64,000 bases of DNA from Agrocybe praecox (GCA_964017145.1 OZ024850.1:845618-909617); one strand, 5' to 3'. Numbered from the stretch's first letter, positions 11,982-24,194 are shown. The notes: a model not told the origin generated them from the sequence alone. A program made the numbers and translations.

Positions 11982-13231
11982 AAACCAAGCAACAACCACA
12001 GCAATAAATAAAAATTAACAAGAAATCAAGTTATCTACACTTCAGACATTGGTGTTTCAAACTTCTCAATACCCCAATGACATAAAAGACAAAAAAAAAA
12101 AGTCTGTGTTCTTCTGTGACTTCTAGTATTCCAAAAAGAAAAGAAAAAAGATTTTGGACATTCTACGTACAACAATGTAACTTGAAATTGAATGAATTGT
12201 AACATCACCTGTAACCAATCCAGATTCCATAGATCTGAATTCTTAATTGACATTAATGCAAATAATTTCTGCTCATGATCCAAGTACAATGAAATTGGTG
12301 CCAATATAAACCTCACCTCATAACATCACAATTTATCAGCTAAGTGAACCGCTGGTCACAGTAGGGCTTAAATAGGAATCATCTGCTCATTTAAAACTGT
12401 GATCTGATTGGTTGGTAAATCCAGTCCAATGTTTGCTGCTGCTCAGCGCTGCTCGGCGGTGGCGCTTACATATAATTAAAATTTAAAAATATGCTCTCTC
12501 ATTAGTATCACACAATGTTTGGCTCTTAGCAGTGCACCACTTACACATAATTAAAATTTACAAATGGGGTGTCTCATAGCATTGTAGGTGGGTTCAAAGA
12601 ATTCATTGAACCACTGGTCACATTAAGGCTTAAAAAGGCTGTAGCAGAAAATTGTACACAGTGTGCCACCAGTAGTGCCACTACAACAATATAAATGCTA
12701 AATTTTGTATACCACATAATATTCTGTATTACTTGTAAATAGGATAAACAAAATAGGTACCCCAATGACAGGTATTGAATAACATACAATCGAAATATAA
12801 TGCATCAGCACCTTGAGCATTGTGGTTCAGAAATTGTAAATATGCTGTTGGGCAATAAATAAATAAATAAAAATTCACAATAAATCGTCACGCCACATCA
12901 TGTGCCACCCATATATATGTAAAGACATTGTATTTCAAAATTCATATAAAATGGGTTATTGCCCTGACCTGTACACTATTTCACTATCAAAAAAAGAGAA
13001 ACCAAATACAGTTAAAAATCTTAAGTAGGCAGTGTGCCGCTGTCAACATGAAAAAGGTTTTCACTTGGGTTTACCGGAACTGAGGTGTTCGGGATATTCC
13101 AATTGGTTCAACAGTAAAATTTACCGAGGTGCCGTAATGTGATGTAGTGAGATGATATGTGAGTAACTAAAAAGAAAGATATGAATGTGAGTAGAGTGCT
13201 GAGACTATAATAGAAATGAAAAGAAAATAGA
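11982..13231. other. AT-rich non-coding DNA with local direct repeats
   Basis: No supported gene. An imperfect direct repeat of about 84 bp begins with CAATGTTTG near 12429 and 12513 and shares ACATAATTAAAATTTA. A second pair, GAACCRCTGGTCACA followed by GGCTTAAA, occurs near 12345 and 12608. A TAAA microsatellite lies near 12855. Confidence 0.45.
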
Positions 13232-13675
13232 TCAAAATCTGGATGATAAAACTTATCGTAGCTTTATCACTCTTGACCTTACGTGCCTTAACCTAGTGAT
13301 ACTCAAAGTATCTTTGTTATAATCAGAATCTGGATGATAAGGCTTATCGATGCTTATCACTTCTGAGTTATCGTTGATTGTTGACTATCAATCTTCTGTG
13401 CAAATCAGAATCTGGATGACAAGAATGCTTATCACTTCTGAGATGCGGTAATCGTTAAACGTACTTCTTCTTGGCAGAAATTCAGAATCTGGATGACAAG
13501 AATGCTTGTCACTTCTGGGGTATAGTAGACGTCGTAGGTATCTCTTCTTGGCAGAAAGTAGCTCGTGGCAGAAAGTAACTCGTGGCAGAAGGTAACTCTT
13601 GGCAGAAGGTAGCTTGTGGGAGAAATCAGAATCAGAATCTGGATGTTAAGGCTTATCGATGCTTAACACTTCTGA
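13232..13675. repeat. Array of five dispersed hairpins with covarying stems
   Basis: Five copies lie at 13232-13275, 13323-13366, 13405-13441, 13482-13518 and 13632-13675. Each starts TCAGAATCTGGATG (TCAAAATCTGGATG in copy 1) and ends CACTTCTGA or a variant. The inner stem arms are TGATAAA/TTTATCA, TGATAAG/CTTATCA, TGACAAG/CTTATCA, TGACAAG/CTTGTCA and TGTTAAG/CTTAACA. Both sides change together in copies 1, 4 and 5. The outer stem is TCAGAA/TTCTGA, with A-T replacing G-C in copy 1. The loops differ in length (37-nt and 44-nt forms). The pattern indicates selection or a copying mechanism that maintains base pairing. The function is unknown. Confidence 0.85.
13550..13617. repeat. 17-bp tandem repeat, four copies
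   Basis: Four tandem units of 17 bp of the form GGCAGAAAGTARCTCGT, at 13550, 13567, 13584 and 13601, with a degenerate fifth at 13618. They sit between hairpin copies 4 and 5, and a single isolated unit start (GGCAGAAATTCAG) abuts hairpin copy 4. Confidence 0.8.
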
Positions 13676-14104
13676 ATTACTTAGAGAATAATAGTACTTG
13701 AGAGTCTTATTGAAAGGAAGTTGTAAAGCAGTAAAGTTATGGGGAAAAGGTAGAATGATTATTCTTCTTTCTAATCTACTACATATTTATACTGTTTTTC
13801 TATCCTACATCATAGTTCATGTTTCATGTTTAATAAGTGTAAATCATAATGCCTTAGTAATACATTAGTAATGGTATCCATAAGTGTTACTGACACATGT
13901 TTTATATGGATGTGTTACATGTTTCATAATGTTCCCGCGATTTATTAACCATGTGTTTCATATTTGTCACGTGTTTCATAATGTGTGTCTATTTATAAGT
14001 TTATGTTGCCTTGGAAGTGATAGGCTCTATCTGAATATTTGGGCTTGGTGTATTCTTCCTTCTCAACAATCTTCTGTGATCATGTTTTTGACAACAAACA
14101 GGAT
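13676..14104. other. AT-rich spacer with repeated TGTTTCAT phrases
   Basis: No gene supported. TGTTTCAT and TGTTACATG-type phrases recur between 13810 and 13990. The 74-codon plus ORF here is hydrophobic only because of this composition. Confidence 0.35.
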
Positions 14105-16026
14105 CTAATGCTGACAATGTTCGTGAAGATTCTTGTACCATTGGCAGGCAATATCGTAGCTAATGACGATCGACCTGGTCTGTGTATTCCGTACTGCTGA
14201 TGCGAATATATAATCCATGTTTGCGTAGCTGAAAGTATGAATATAAGTCGATAATTTGAATAGAGTGTAAAGAAATGCAATTACCGTTCGCCTTTTTGCA
14301 GATTCCCAACACCGTTTGGCAAAAACATCTCGCCCCGGCCACAGAATGCGCCACCGATGCCGGTATATCAAAGACCACAACTGAATCTGGTCAAGGCCTG
14401 AGAAAGAGCCTGAAAACCGACACAGGTACTGATCTGTGAAGCGAACTCGATATAAAGCCGGATAAAAAATTAAATTAAAAAGAAACACTTACGTCGTCGT
14501 CGTCGGCTCTGCTGACAACATACTCCTCATATGGTTCTCTTCACACCATATAGGCCCATCCAGTTCCCAGACCCAGATCTCTAGAGTAATTGGATACAAG
14601 TTGATTCTTGAGTTGAAAGTTCGCGTCTAGGCAAACAATCATTTGATATAAGAACCTTGAGAAAATGACAAAAATTAGTACAAATTTTTGAAGCAACATT
14701 TGAGGTACGTACTGTTCGTCTGCTGGAGCATCTTTTTTATCGAGTGGAGTATTGATTCCAAAATGAGGACATGGGACACATGATCGCTAGTTCACTGTCG
14801 GCGGTTCCAGCGGTCCCAGATTTGTTGTGCCCCCTACCTTCCCTCTTGAGCAGCTTTATATGCCTCCACTGCAGCATCATCCTCATCAGCGAGTGGTATC
14901 TTGACTTCAAAGGTTTTGCCGCAACGTTGTCAGGCATACGTTCGAGGGTTTCATAAATATCATACATGGATGTTTTGGAGCAGAGAGTAAGGAGATGGAT
15001 CAAGCGAAGAAGAGGGAATGTGCAGCAGGTCTGCACGACCTTCTGAGACACTGGGAAAAGACCTCGCCGAAGTAATTGGATATGTTGGGGAATAGCTCGA
15101 GTACAGCCGCAGTAACTCAGAGCGATTTCATGGACGCCGTTCGTGTGCATGACCTTGAAGTCTCGATGACATGGGATGGGCAGAGGGCACCTCATGCTCG
15201 CATGGTTTAAGTGGATTTTGAGGCCGAGTGATTTGAGGGAGACATTGACAAAAGTCTTGCCCACCCAATGCTGTCAATATTCAGTTGGTAAATGTCGAAA
15301 ACGGAGCAACGAACACTTGAAAAAATGTACCTGAATCATATGGAACGGATGCTGGCGATGACATTTCACGCAGCAGTCTTGACAGACAAGGTTCGGTGTG
15401 AAGCAATCAAGGCAGCGATATTCTGCATCCTCTGGGCATTCGTTTCTGCATGCCACACAATCTGGACACCGTGTATCATCCATGAAGTCTCCCTGCCCTT
15501 CCCTATGAAGATCTTCGTCAAGGTATTCGCTGCGGTATTCATTCTTCCATTGAACGTGCAGTCTGAGCTATAAAAACCGGTGAGTGCTACTAAACAAGAT
15601 ATCTGTGAAGGTAAAACTCACAGAAATCTTGCTTCGAATCCGCTTTTTCTTGGATGGTTTTCTTCGCGAATGCGAGACTCTGCTATCGAGCACATCCACA
15701 ATGACTTCCTCATCATACCATTCTCCCGAGCTATCTAACGATTGTTTGTGGTCGTTGTCTGGTGCCCAGGTGGTACCGATTGTCCATGTGGTACGGCCTT
15801 TCAGGGGCGAACGAGCAGAGTCGATAGGCACATTCCGACAACTGGTAGTCGATGACCGAGCTTGAACCACTTCAAAATCGTCTTCTAACGGAATTCTATC
15901 GTGGTAGGTGGACAGTTTTGCTTTTTTGCTGGCCTGCTTACACGTTGTCATGAGTCGGATTACAAGCCGGACAGCGAGAAAAAGGACTAAATCTGGTGGT
16001 TGATGCATTTGGACAAATGATGTCAT
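14105..16026 (-). pseudogene. KDZ transposase with CxC2-like Cys cluster, degraded
   Basis: Remnant of a Kyakuja-Dileera-Zisupton DNA transposase. In minus-strand order there is an N-terminal exon ending near 15590 with a basic stretch, then a cysteine cluster exon (15483 downward) with CLDCFTPNLVCQDCC and HRQHPFHMIQ. Next come the core segment from 15264 (HTNGVHEIALSYCGC, QLLRRGLFPVSQKVVQTCC, WRHIKLLKREGRGHN) and the LDANFQLKN and YDIACQWYKNL motifs near 14610 and 14130. A frameshift separates the core from the next segment near 14770, an in-frame TGA lies at 14543-14541, and the C-terminal third is absent below 14105. Active elements encode about 900-1100 aa, so this copy is dead. No TIRs were identified. 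Confidence 0.8.
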
Positions 16027-16450
16027 ACCAATATTTACATCAGATTAGACAAGTCCTTGCTCTGGCCTTGCTAATTCACTTCATTAGCTCAATATCTTCA
16101 GCAGGCTCTTGGATGTGAAGCTTGAAGCAAAGTTGTAACTCGCCCTATTTCCTAAAATAAAATAAAAACGCGAACACATGATCCGCACTACTGAACTTCA
16201 TGTACGAGAAAAATAAAATCGGAGCAACACGAAACTTAAACAAGCAAAGAGATGCGGAGTAAGTATATCAATGTGTGCGCACTTATGGGTATTACTCATA
16301 GCGCCATAATTTCAGTGTCTTATTAACGTGCTGGTGCTTTGTAAGTGAACGGTTGGTTCCTCATTACTGGGTTTCCTTTTCGACCAGCTCATTGAATCGC
16401 CAACGAGTTCACTCAACCTTTCCTCTGACCTCCACTCATCCTCTTCAAAA
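16027..16450. other. Upstream region of the carrier-gene fragment
   Basis: No gene. The CT-rich stretch ending CTCATCCTCTTCAAAA immediately before 16451 looks like the genuine 5' leader of the ADP/ATP carrier gene copy. Confidence 0.35.
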
Positions 16451-16697
16451 ATGTCCGAAGTAAAGAAGGGCAAGACCCCTCAGGAATTCACTAGTATGCT
16501 CTGCTCTCTATAGTCTCTGGTGTTCACAACTCATTTATGTTCAGTTGATTTCTTGATGGGCGGTGTCTCCGCTGTAAGCTTTTCCTCAATTACTTTCAGT
16601 TCTGTTATACTCATTCCTCTTTCTATAGGCCATCGCAAAGACCAGTGCTGCTCCTATTGAGCGTATCAAGCTCTTGGTCCAAAACCAGGATGAGATG
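16451..16697 (+). pseudogene. ADP/ATP carrier gene, 5' fragment only
   Basis: Three exons (16451-16493, 16545-16573, 16629-16697) with proper GT-AG introns join in frame. They encode the first ~47 residues of a mitochondrial ADP/ATP translocase, including DFLMGGVSAAIAKTSAAP, the PxE signature start (APIERIKLL) and LVQNQDEM. The fourth position carries a valid donor (GTATGT at 16698). However, the next expected exon and the rest of the ~310-aa, six-helix carrier are not in the following 700 bases or elsewhere in the window. The full gene would import ADP and export ATP across the inner membrane. This copy lacks five of the six helices and is best read as a truncated duplicate, lying between a KDZ remnant and a Plavaka element. 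The intact leader and splice sites suggest recent truncation. Confidence 0.8.
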
Positions 16698-17385
16698 GTA
16701 TGTCGCCCATTTACACTTGCATTCAACATATGTAAGTATCTTTCATTTACCAGTAGCGTCTCATACTTCAGATACCCTACTAGTGCGGCACCATCCTATA
16801 TGTAATTTATATTGTTTGACTCCAATTACTTACTCTCTTTAGAATATTTTGTTTTGTTTTGACTCAAATTTACCTTGAGAAATTACTTGCTTCTTTCACT
16901 CGACTGGACATCAATTCATTCGAGTTTATTACAAGTACTTGTTGAATATCTGCTTTTACATTTTATATGTTTTATTTCTTTTCTCGAAGCATCTTCGAAC
17001 ACATATGTAACAATTGACCAATTACTTACGAGCCACTTATGCACTTCCAAGTTTTGGGGCAGCAAGCCGTCAGAGCCACATTCTGGGATCACACAAAGTT
17101 AATATTTTGACCTGAAGGGTCTGAAAAAACAATACTATTATTGAATTCTAAATTAGGGATATCAAACTAGTACGTAGCCAAAGGAACATTCAAAGCTCAA
17201 GGACATCCATCAGGAAAACCCATTTTAGTCTAGGGGCACGTGAGGGAATTAATGTACTGATCCAATCTTGATGAGTCTTTTTGTATATTTCCGAGTCTTT
17301 GGGGATCTTTAGGCATATTTCATTAATCTAATTACCAAACTGTCTTTTAAGCTCGTTCTAGGATCTCAGGTACTATTTTTATTTA
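16698..17385. other. Non-coding, no continuation of the carrier gene
   Basis: AT-rich sequence with no recognisable carrier exons. It may contain the 3' end of the Plavaka element, but I could not define its terminal repeat. Confidence 0.35.
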
Positions 17386-20300
17386 CTAGTATATAGTTTG
17401 GTAGCTATATTTACTAAGCCAATTACTAATGAAAAAAGTGTCGCACTGGTCAAGCACAGTAGCCGATGTCCATGACAAAGGGACAGATACTTCATTCCCA
17501 AATTTTGGAAATAGCATGCAGCTTTGACGTATATTCTCCAATGGAACAATTGCCCCTTGAATATGGTTTGACCTAGTTGGTGAACACTTTTTGATGCGGT
17601 ACATCATTCCATGCCTTGGTTCAGCAGTAGAAGTAAAAGCAGTATACCATTCCACAAACGCAAGTGGTCCTTTTGGCCAATTTTTTGGAGCAGGTTGTGG
17701 ACCAAGAAAGGTTGACAGAGTTTGGGGTAAACTGAAAATTGCACGTACACGTCCTGCTCTGGTGCCAATAAGACCAGTTGTCTCAGCAGTATCTTTTGTA
17801 ACAACAATGACAGAATCAAAGCGTCCACTGGGTATTGTTTTTGACTGAGGAATTGCCTTGACAATATCCTTCTCCTCTGTGTCCTTGTCTTTGACATCAA
17901 GTGGATGAAAATGAAACATGTTATATGTGTTTACTGCGGTAAAAGGAAGGTGATAATTTTCTAAATTTGGTATCGTTGTCCTTTCCGAAGTAAGATTATT
18001 GAGGAAAACTTTGAGATAATGGGTGAAATCAGGTGCGTTATGTTTTTCTTGAATGACGGATAGCGGGCGATTTAGGAAATCTGGTTTTTTTGAAATAGAG
18101 ATCTTCGCAACAGTGCTTTTCTCTGTTTTGTTTGATATAGGAGTAAGCGCTTCTGCATGGACATTGAACATGTCAATCTTTTCCTGTCTGGATAGCCACT
18201 GAATCATTTGTGGGAACTCATCTCGCTGATTAGATGCCCGCCAACCACTTTTGGCAAAGTCGATATGTAGTTGCTCAAACATTTCAGTGTTGTAATTGTC
18301 TGTGGATCCAAAGAGCAGGATGGATTCCTTATAATGAAGAAGTGAGTGGAATTTTGGTATGTTGAAATCTGAGCGTATGCCAGTTTTGATAAAATAGCCC
18401 CTATTTTTGTGAAAGCGATCAAGAGCATCTTGAAGATAGCCAAGAGTCTCTGTATTGTGAGATTGATATTGAGCCAGGTAGATGAAGTTGAGTAGAGCTG
18501 TGATGGCAGCAATTCCTTCATTTGACATGCTTCCTACAAGACACCCCAACAGAATTTTAGCCATATGTTTGTGCTCTGTGCCTGATATTTGTGAAAGAGC
18601 TGAAATTCCATTTTTGAAGTGACGAAGGCCATAAGCAGTAGGTAAGGCACAGATGCGCTGGTCTAGCAATGCTGGCGTAAGAATGCGCTGGCACCAAGCT
18701 ATAATGTGCTTGAAGACGCCTTGGTATAGTTGGTGCAGTACATCAGGGGTGATTTCAGTGTGTATGTCGCAATGAGAAAAGTCATGCCAGAATGGAGAGA
18801 AAACACCACCGGCAACATTTTTCTCCATGCAGAGTTTATGATATGTCTTGGGATTATCATTGCTTTGTTGCTTTGCGGTCTTCATAACCTCTAATGTCCA
18901 TAGCTGCATGCGACTTGCAGTTTGCTGGGTATTTTCTAATTGTGTGGCAGGTGCTTGGCATTTCACGCAAGTGCCATATTTTGAACAGATAACAAGGCAC
19001 TGCTCTGGGTAATCCGCCACATAACAGGTTAATGTAGGAAAAACCAATCGCACAGCACCGTTAGCGCTTGTCATCTCTACGCCAGTCTTGCCTGCAGAAC
19101 GTAATGGTTCCAGAATGTGTCGCATGGATTCATGGAAGACGCGCTGTAGTCAGGATCTATGTTCTTGCTCGTTCATACGTGTTCTATCCATTTTGTGGAC
19201 AGAAAGATAGGCAATGAGCACACAAGCTTTTTTAGAGGGTTTACGTCGCAAGGCCTTGGGTATGTTTTCTATGGTCAAATATACTGGATAGGCTGCCTTT
19301 CCACCGACAAACTGAGTCAGCTGAGTCTTGTCGGTAGCTATAATGACAGGTGCCACAGTAGTACCTTTGGGCAGCCTTGACTATATTTGTGGCCGATTAG
19401 CTTGTATGTTTCAGATGACTTTGAATCTCACCATACCTGTACAATGTGCCACCATTTTCCGGTCCACATCTCAGAGTACATACATTCATTTTCAACACGA
19501 TCTTCATTTGGATACATTTTTCCTGGGCTGAAAACCATTTCTTTTGAGAGAACTGGATCCTTCCAGAAACTTTGAATGGCTGCAAGAGGATCCCGGAACC
19601 GAATTGTAAATGATTCTCCCAGAAGATCGTTGAATTGAAGGTGCCTTGTAGTCCAATCCCCTGCTTTTTCTGGAATGCTATCCACTTTCTTATGAAGTGC
19701 ACGGATGTTGTGATACGATAATCCGAGATGTTCCACAACCTATATGCATAGAGTCAGAAATAGTATAGATAGATATTCAAAGCTCTACGTACCCCTGGAA
19801 TCTTTAACAACCAATCAAACACATTTTGGCCTGGCCCATCTTTGATCGCCCATTGCGCAACTTTCCAATCAAGCTCCGAGTTAAATGGTGTGTATGGGCT
19901 GCCTTCCTTACTTTCCATGGTTATATCACCCTCCCAGTCCTTGTTTTCAGATGGCAAAGATGGAATGATGGTTGGTACTTCAATGTGACGGAGTATCGTT
20001 CCACTATTAGGAAACCAGTCCACAATGTTGTTACTTGTCTTGAAATCGAATATGTTCGCCCTGATTCTGTTTGCTGCAGTTGATGGACCAGGTCCTGGTT
20101 CACCGTCTGCAATGTTGGCTTCAATTTCAGAAAGAGGCTGATGGGGAATGTAATGAAGTTCGTCGCCATATGGTTCCTGGATGTTATCGAACTCAAAATC
20201 CTGGAATTCTGTATCAGGATCATAATTGTTGAAGTCGTCTGCTGTGGTTTCCCCTTGTAAGTGATTATCACAGCTCCTGATTAGAGGCTCCAATTCATTC

Positions 20301-20431
20301 TCATCTATATCCAGGCTTTTTAGCTTCCCCTTCATATACCAAGTGCATGATTTTGAGGTGCTCAAATGTGTATGCATCCCTTTTGCGCTTTGGAAGAGCA
20401 TTGTACAGCCTGCATCACAGGGAATGCTCAT
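17386..20431 (-). pseudogene. Plavaka-type transposase, one nonsense codon
   Basis: DNA transposase of the basidiomycete Plavaka group (CACTA-like). The exons are 20431-19793, 19739-19437 and 19380-17386, joining in frame to 978 aa. The N-terminus has a C2H2-like finger (CDAGCTMLFQSAKGMHTHL). Next come PLSEIEANIADGEPG and an SPYTPFNSELDWKVAQWA segment. The central part reads VAPVIIATDKTQLTQFVGG and ENIPKALRRKPS. The catalytic region and C-terminus include HDFSHCDIHTEITPDVLHQLYQG, NEGIAAITALLNFIYLAQY and FNIPKFHSLLHYKESILLFG. The last part resembles the C-terminal region shared by this family. A single in-frame TGA at 19152-19150 interrupts an otherwise complete frame, so the copy is probably inactive but young, or readthrough or RNA-level correction would be needed. 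Terminal inverted repeats were not located. Confidence 0.85.
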
Positions 20432-20705
20432 GTTAATCAGAGGAAATGATGATAAGAACAGATGAATTTTGGGGTATATTAACAGAAGTGCGTAAACTAA
20501 GCAACCGTAAATTTAGAGCAACAACACAAAAATAGAAGAAATATACTCACCAAATTGCATTATATACAAGAAGGATGCTGATAATGTTTGATATCCTTGC
20601 AGTTACGCTTCAATTCCAAATCCCATTTAACATTTGACAACGGTGGAAATTAAATTCTGATCTTTGCAAGAGTCCTCATCGTTGGTGATGCTCGTCTTTG
20701 AACCT

Positions 20706-21132
20706 TTATTCTATGAAACAAACATGAACTTGCAGGGGAAATATATCAATAAAACATGACACATACCAATAGACGAATACTTTGAACCACTTTTTTGAGC
20801 CAGCCTGACCGCTTTCCTTCCAAAAATCCCCACAACAGGTGGTTTTCCAAAGTATCCATATGGTCAAAGATTTCCTGGAGTCTTTCTTCGCTTTCATAGA
20901 TAGTGGGAAGTGAACAAGTAAAGTGGCGGATATACGGATATTTTAAAGAACTTCGCAATATATGATGATCCATCATTAGTTGGCAAATTGGCAATATGCG
21001 CCAGGAGTCCCTCAACGTATGACACTGTTTAACAACTGAGTGATCATGGAAAAGTACCAGTTCAAAGCTGAATTTTTGTTTAAGCGAAAAGTTAAAGTTT
21101 TTTTCTATTTCACTGCTCAAGGTACTTTGCAA
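20706..21132 (-). CDS. Uncertain ORF inside the Plavaka region
   Basis: A 128-codon minus ORF (21132-20746) overlaps a second short frame at 20897-20706. It contains no domain I recognise. It lies between the transposase and the accessory gene in the same orientation and may be an exon of an element-encoded protein or non-coding. No splice model was convincing. Confidence 0.25.
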
Positions 21133-21278
21133 GAGGAAGGGCGACGCAAGAAATATATTTGGTATTAGTATTTAAAAAAAGCTTTAAAAAAGAAATAACA
21201 AGGTCCCAAATCTATCAACCATCCATCAAAACATAAGAGGTTAGGCGTAAATCACGACAGAAAAAATATACCAGGTAG

Positions 21279-22180
21279 CTAAAGTAAATTAAACAAAGCC
21301 TTATATGCAAGGGACTGGAGATTTTGCCTTTTGAATATTCCATCGATTTCTGACTTCATTTGCTGTTCCAGAATTTCCAAAACATTTTCCACCTTGCGAC
21401 GTCTTTGAATACGAACTTTATGTGCCCGTTTAACTTGAAAGGCCTTCTTGAATCGCTTATATTCTTTGATAGGGCGAGTAGGACAGTGGACTTGGGTTTT
21501 GTTAGTGTGAGTGAAACCGTGAAGCTGGTTGCAGTTCAGACTTGTGCCAAGGGCTATTTCGGGAGCCTCAGGCGCTAGATCATTAGTCTGGCATGCAACT
21601 GTTGTTTGTATGGTCTGAATTGTAGGTGATGGCGCCTGAGATGGATGGATGGATGGAGCCTTTATAGAAGATGGTGCATGATCAAACGGGGAAAGCAACA
21701 GTGAACCATTGAGCGCCATGAGCTCTGGCCTGTGATTAATGGGACATGTTCCGTGATAACATTTTCCATGTATTGGCATTGGAATGTCAATGGGAGAATC
21801 ACCCAATTTCTATAAACACATACATAATTAGCAATGCATGATAGAGAAATGGTAATAAAACTCACCTGAATGTAACCGTTCCAAGGTGAAGGGTTAGGTG
21901 GTGGCAGTCGATTGTAGTAAAGGGTATAAGCCTCAGAATAGTTATCGTACCATCCGGTCCTGGTTGGTGAACCACTTGGAATGCTGGATGTACGGGCTCT
22001 ACTGGATGATAGACCATCCACAGAAGAATCTGCTTGCCTTGGAGAAACAAGAGACTTGGAAGGTGGTGTAAATGTTGGTTTATGCATTCCAGTCTCCGTT
22101 GCAGATAAGGAGCGCATGTAAGCAATGAATTGTTGTCTCTCAGGCTCTGAGTCTGGAACCACTTCAGGATTCCAGGACAT
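21279..22180 (-). CDS. Two-exon accessory gene upstream of the Plavaka transposase
   Basis: The exons 22180-21866 and 21809-21279 join in frame (GYIQ then KLGDSPIDIP) to 281 aa. The first half is Ser/Pro-rich and disordered (SSSRARTSSIPSGSPTRTG). The middle has CYHGTCPINHRPEL, which could bind a metal but matches no family I can name. The C-terminal 70 residues are strongly basic (YKRFKKAFQVKRAHKVRIQRRRK) followed by a probable helix (ENVLEILEQQMKSEID). The gene runs in the same direction as the transposase, about 850 bases upstream of it. It may therefore be an element-encoded DNA-binding accessory protein, but a resident host gene is also possible. The intact frame across the intron supports coding. 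Confidence 0.55.
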
Positions 22181-24194
22181 GGTGGTGAAGTAACGTTGGA
22201 AAGAATCAAGATGGTAAACAACAGCGTATCAACCCTTTTTGGTACAACTCCTTGAACTTCCGGGTTGCTTCTGTGGGGTACCAGAATATATCACATGACT
22301 GATTCGGTGACTTCCGTCTGGAGACTGAAAGTCATTGCGCAAAGTGTGATGCAGCACTGTATTTATTTTATTTAATATTATCTGATGTGTATTTCACCAC
22401 ATAAACAGAACTTGAGCAGAACCATGGCTCAAGACATGTTCAATATGCAGTCTGATATGGCATGAATAGAAATGAGTGACCAGATATTGAATAACAGATA
22501 TACCTAACAGTGAAAGGTATCCAGCAACGCACAAAGTGTGGAAAATGACAGTTGTGGAAAATGAACATTTCCCACAGTGATCATGTGACACTGACGCCGT
22601 TTCCAGACACACGTCACATGCCGAATTTGAAATGATCAACTTGTTTAAAGTCATCAATTGCTCTGTGTAGCATATATGAGTCTAATATATTTTGTTCTTG
22701 TCTTTGTATTCACTATTCATCCCAATTTTCTTCCTGTTTGAACATTGAACTTCAACACTCAGGTTTGAAAGTTGAAGTCAAAATATGTAACTTGTTTTGC
22801 AGGGCCACCGCTACGCGTGGCAAATACAAGTCTTTTATTTATTTTATTGTTATTTTATTTTATTCAAACACATTGGCGTCCGCGTTGGGGTTGATGAGAA
22901 CCTGCCTCCGCCTCCGCCATTAATGTTATAGATTGTTACGTATCGTTACGAATCGGAACACAAATATGTCGGATTTTTGTCAGATACAGTGCACCATAGA
23001 GGTAATCTTAGGTCTATTTATTTGTCTACCTGCTCTGGTTGCAAGACGAATGAATGCCGTTCGTATGTATTAAAACCCGACCCAGTAGCACCTACAGCCA
23101 TACATACACATGTACTCCTTTATTTTTGGTTATATTTCTTTGGAAAACACTTCCTTCCCTTCATAACTCTCAATTCGCCAATGTCCGAGCTGCACTGCGG
23201 GAATCAACGCAATGCTATATGACAATTCATGTAATAGCGCATGCGTTGGCACAGAGGATATGAACCAAGAATAAATGTTCTCCTATCCAAAGCGATGACA
23301 AGATAGGTAGATAAATGGGACCGCAATGTCCAATCATGACGGCGGGATGTTGAAGGGGATAAGGGGATCCGAGATTGATAAAAGAGAGGTCAGACCGAGT
23401 GGTAAGAGGAACAGCATGCGCAAATGCATCAATGAAAGAGGCAGGCCGCAGGATTGAGCGTTAAACATTGGTATTAAATACTAAAGGTGCTTACTGTTTC
23501 ATCGTAGACCAACTATGCGATCAAAATGATATGACTCTATATTGCTTGCAGTGCCGATTATGAAGACTTCACCGGTGTCCAACAACGGGAATGATGCATT
23601 AAAGATGTACAGTAGTAGGCTCACTACGATGAGAAGAGAGTATGGGTGGTCAGACAACATACTTGATGCAGACAGCCCTTGGGGATACACCATGCCCACC
23701 ATCGATGGTTATACATGGCAAATCATCACGAAATGGTGTGATAGGAGGGTGACAGATAGTAGTCATGACTTTTTCGACAAAGGATACACACCGAGGGTGA
23801 TAGGGATGGCCATAGAGATGTAATGATAGACAGCTTCAGTAAGAAACTCGTACGCACCTACCCACATTGCCGCCAGCGTACATACACAGCACGCTTCAGT
23901 GCCTCTCGGACATGTACAGAGGTACTAGAGTATTATACCTCATCGACGGCATAGAGGACCTACACATTGAATTGTGGCTGTTTATGCATACATAGCGAAC
24001 CATATTTAAATTGGGCAAGTGAGTCTCTCAGACATAGGAAGTGACTCCTGACATCATCTCCAAAGTTCAAGACGATCGGTGGTTCTAGGTTGAGAAACAT
24101 GTGAATATATTCGATTTTAAAAGGTCGAAATATGTCTTGCTAATCGGAAATCAGGACCGGAGGTCAGCCAGTGCGGACAAATTTCTACATCAAG
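22181..24194. other. Intergenic, no supported gene
   Basis: Contains a 93-codon plus ORF (23542-23823) encoding a polar peptide with TIDGYTWQIITKWCDRR and no recognisable family. Other ORFs are short and overlapping. I found no RNA gene. Confidence 0.35.

Noticed and set aside
13232..13675. CRISPR-like repeats
   Set aside because: Repeat spacing is irregular, the stems vary with compensation and the context is eukaryotic.
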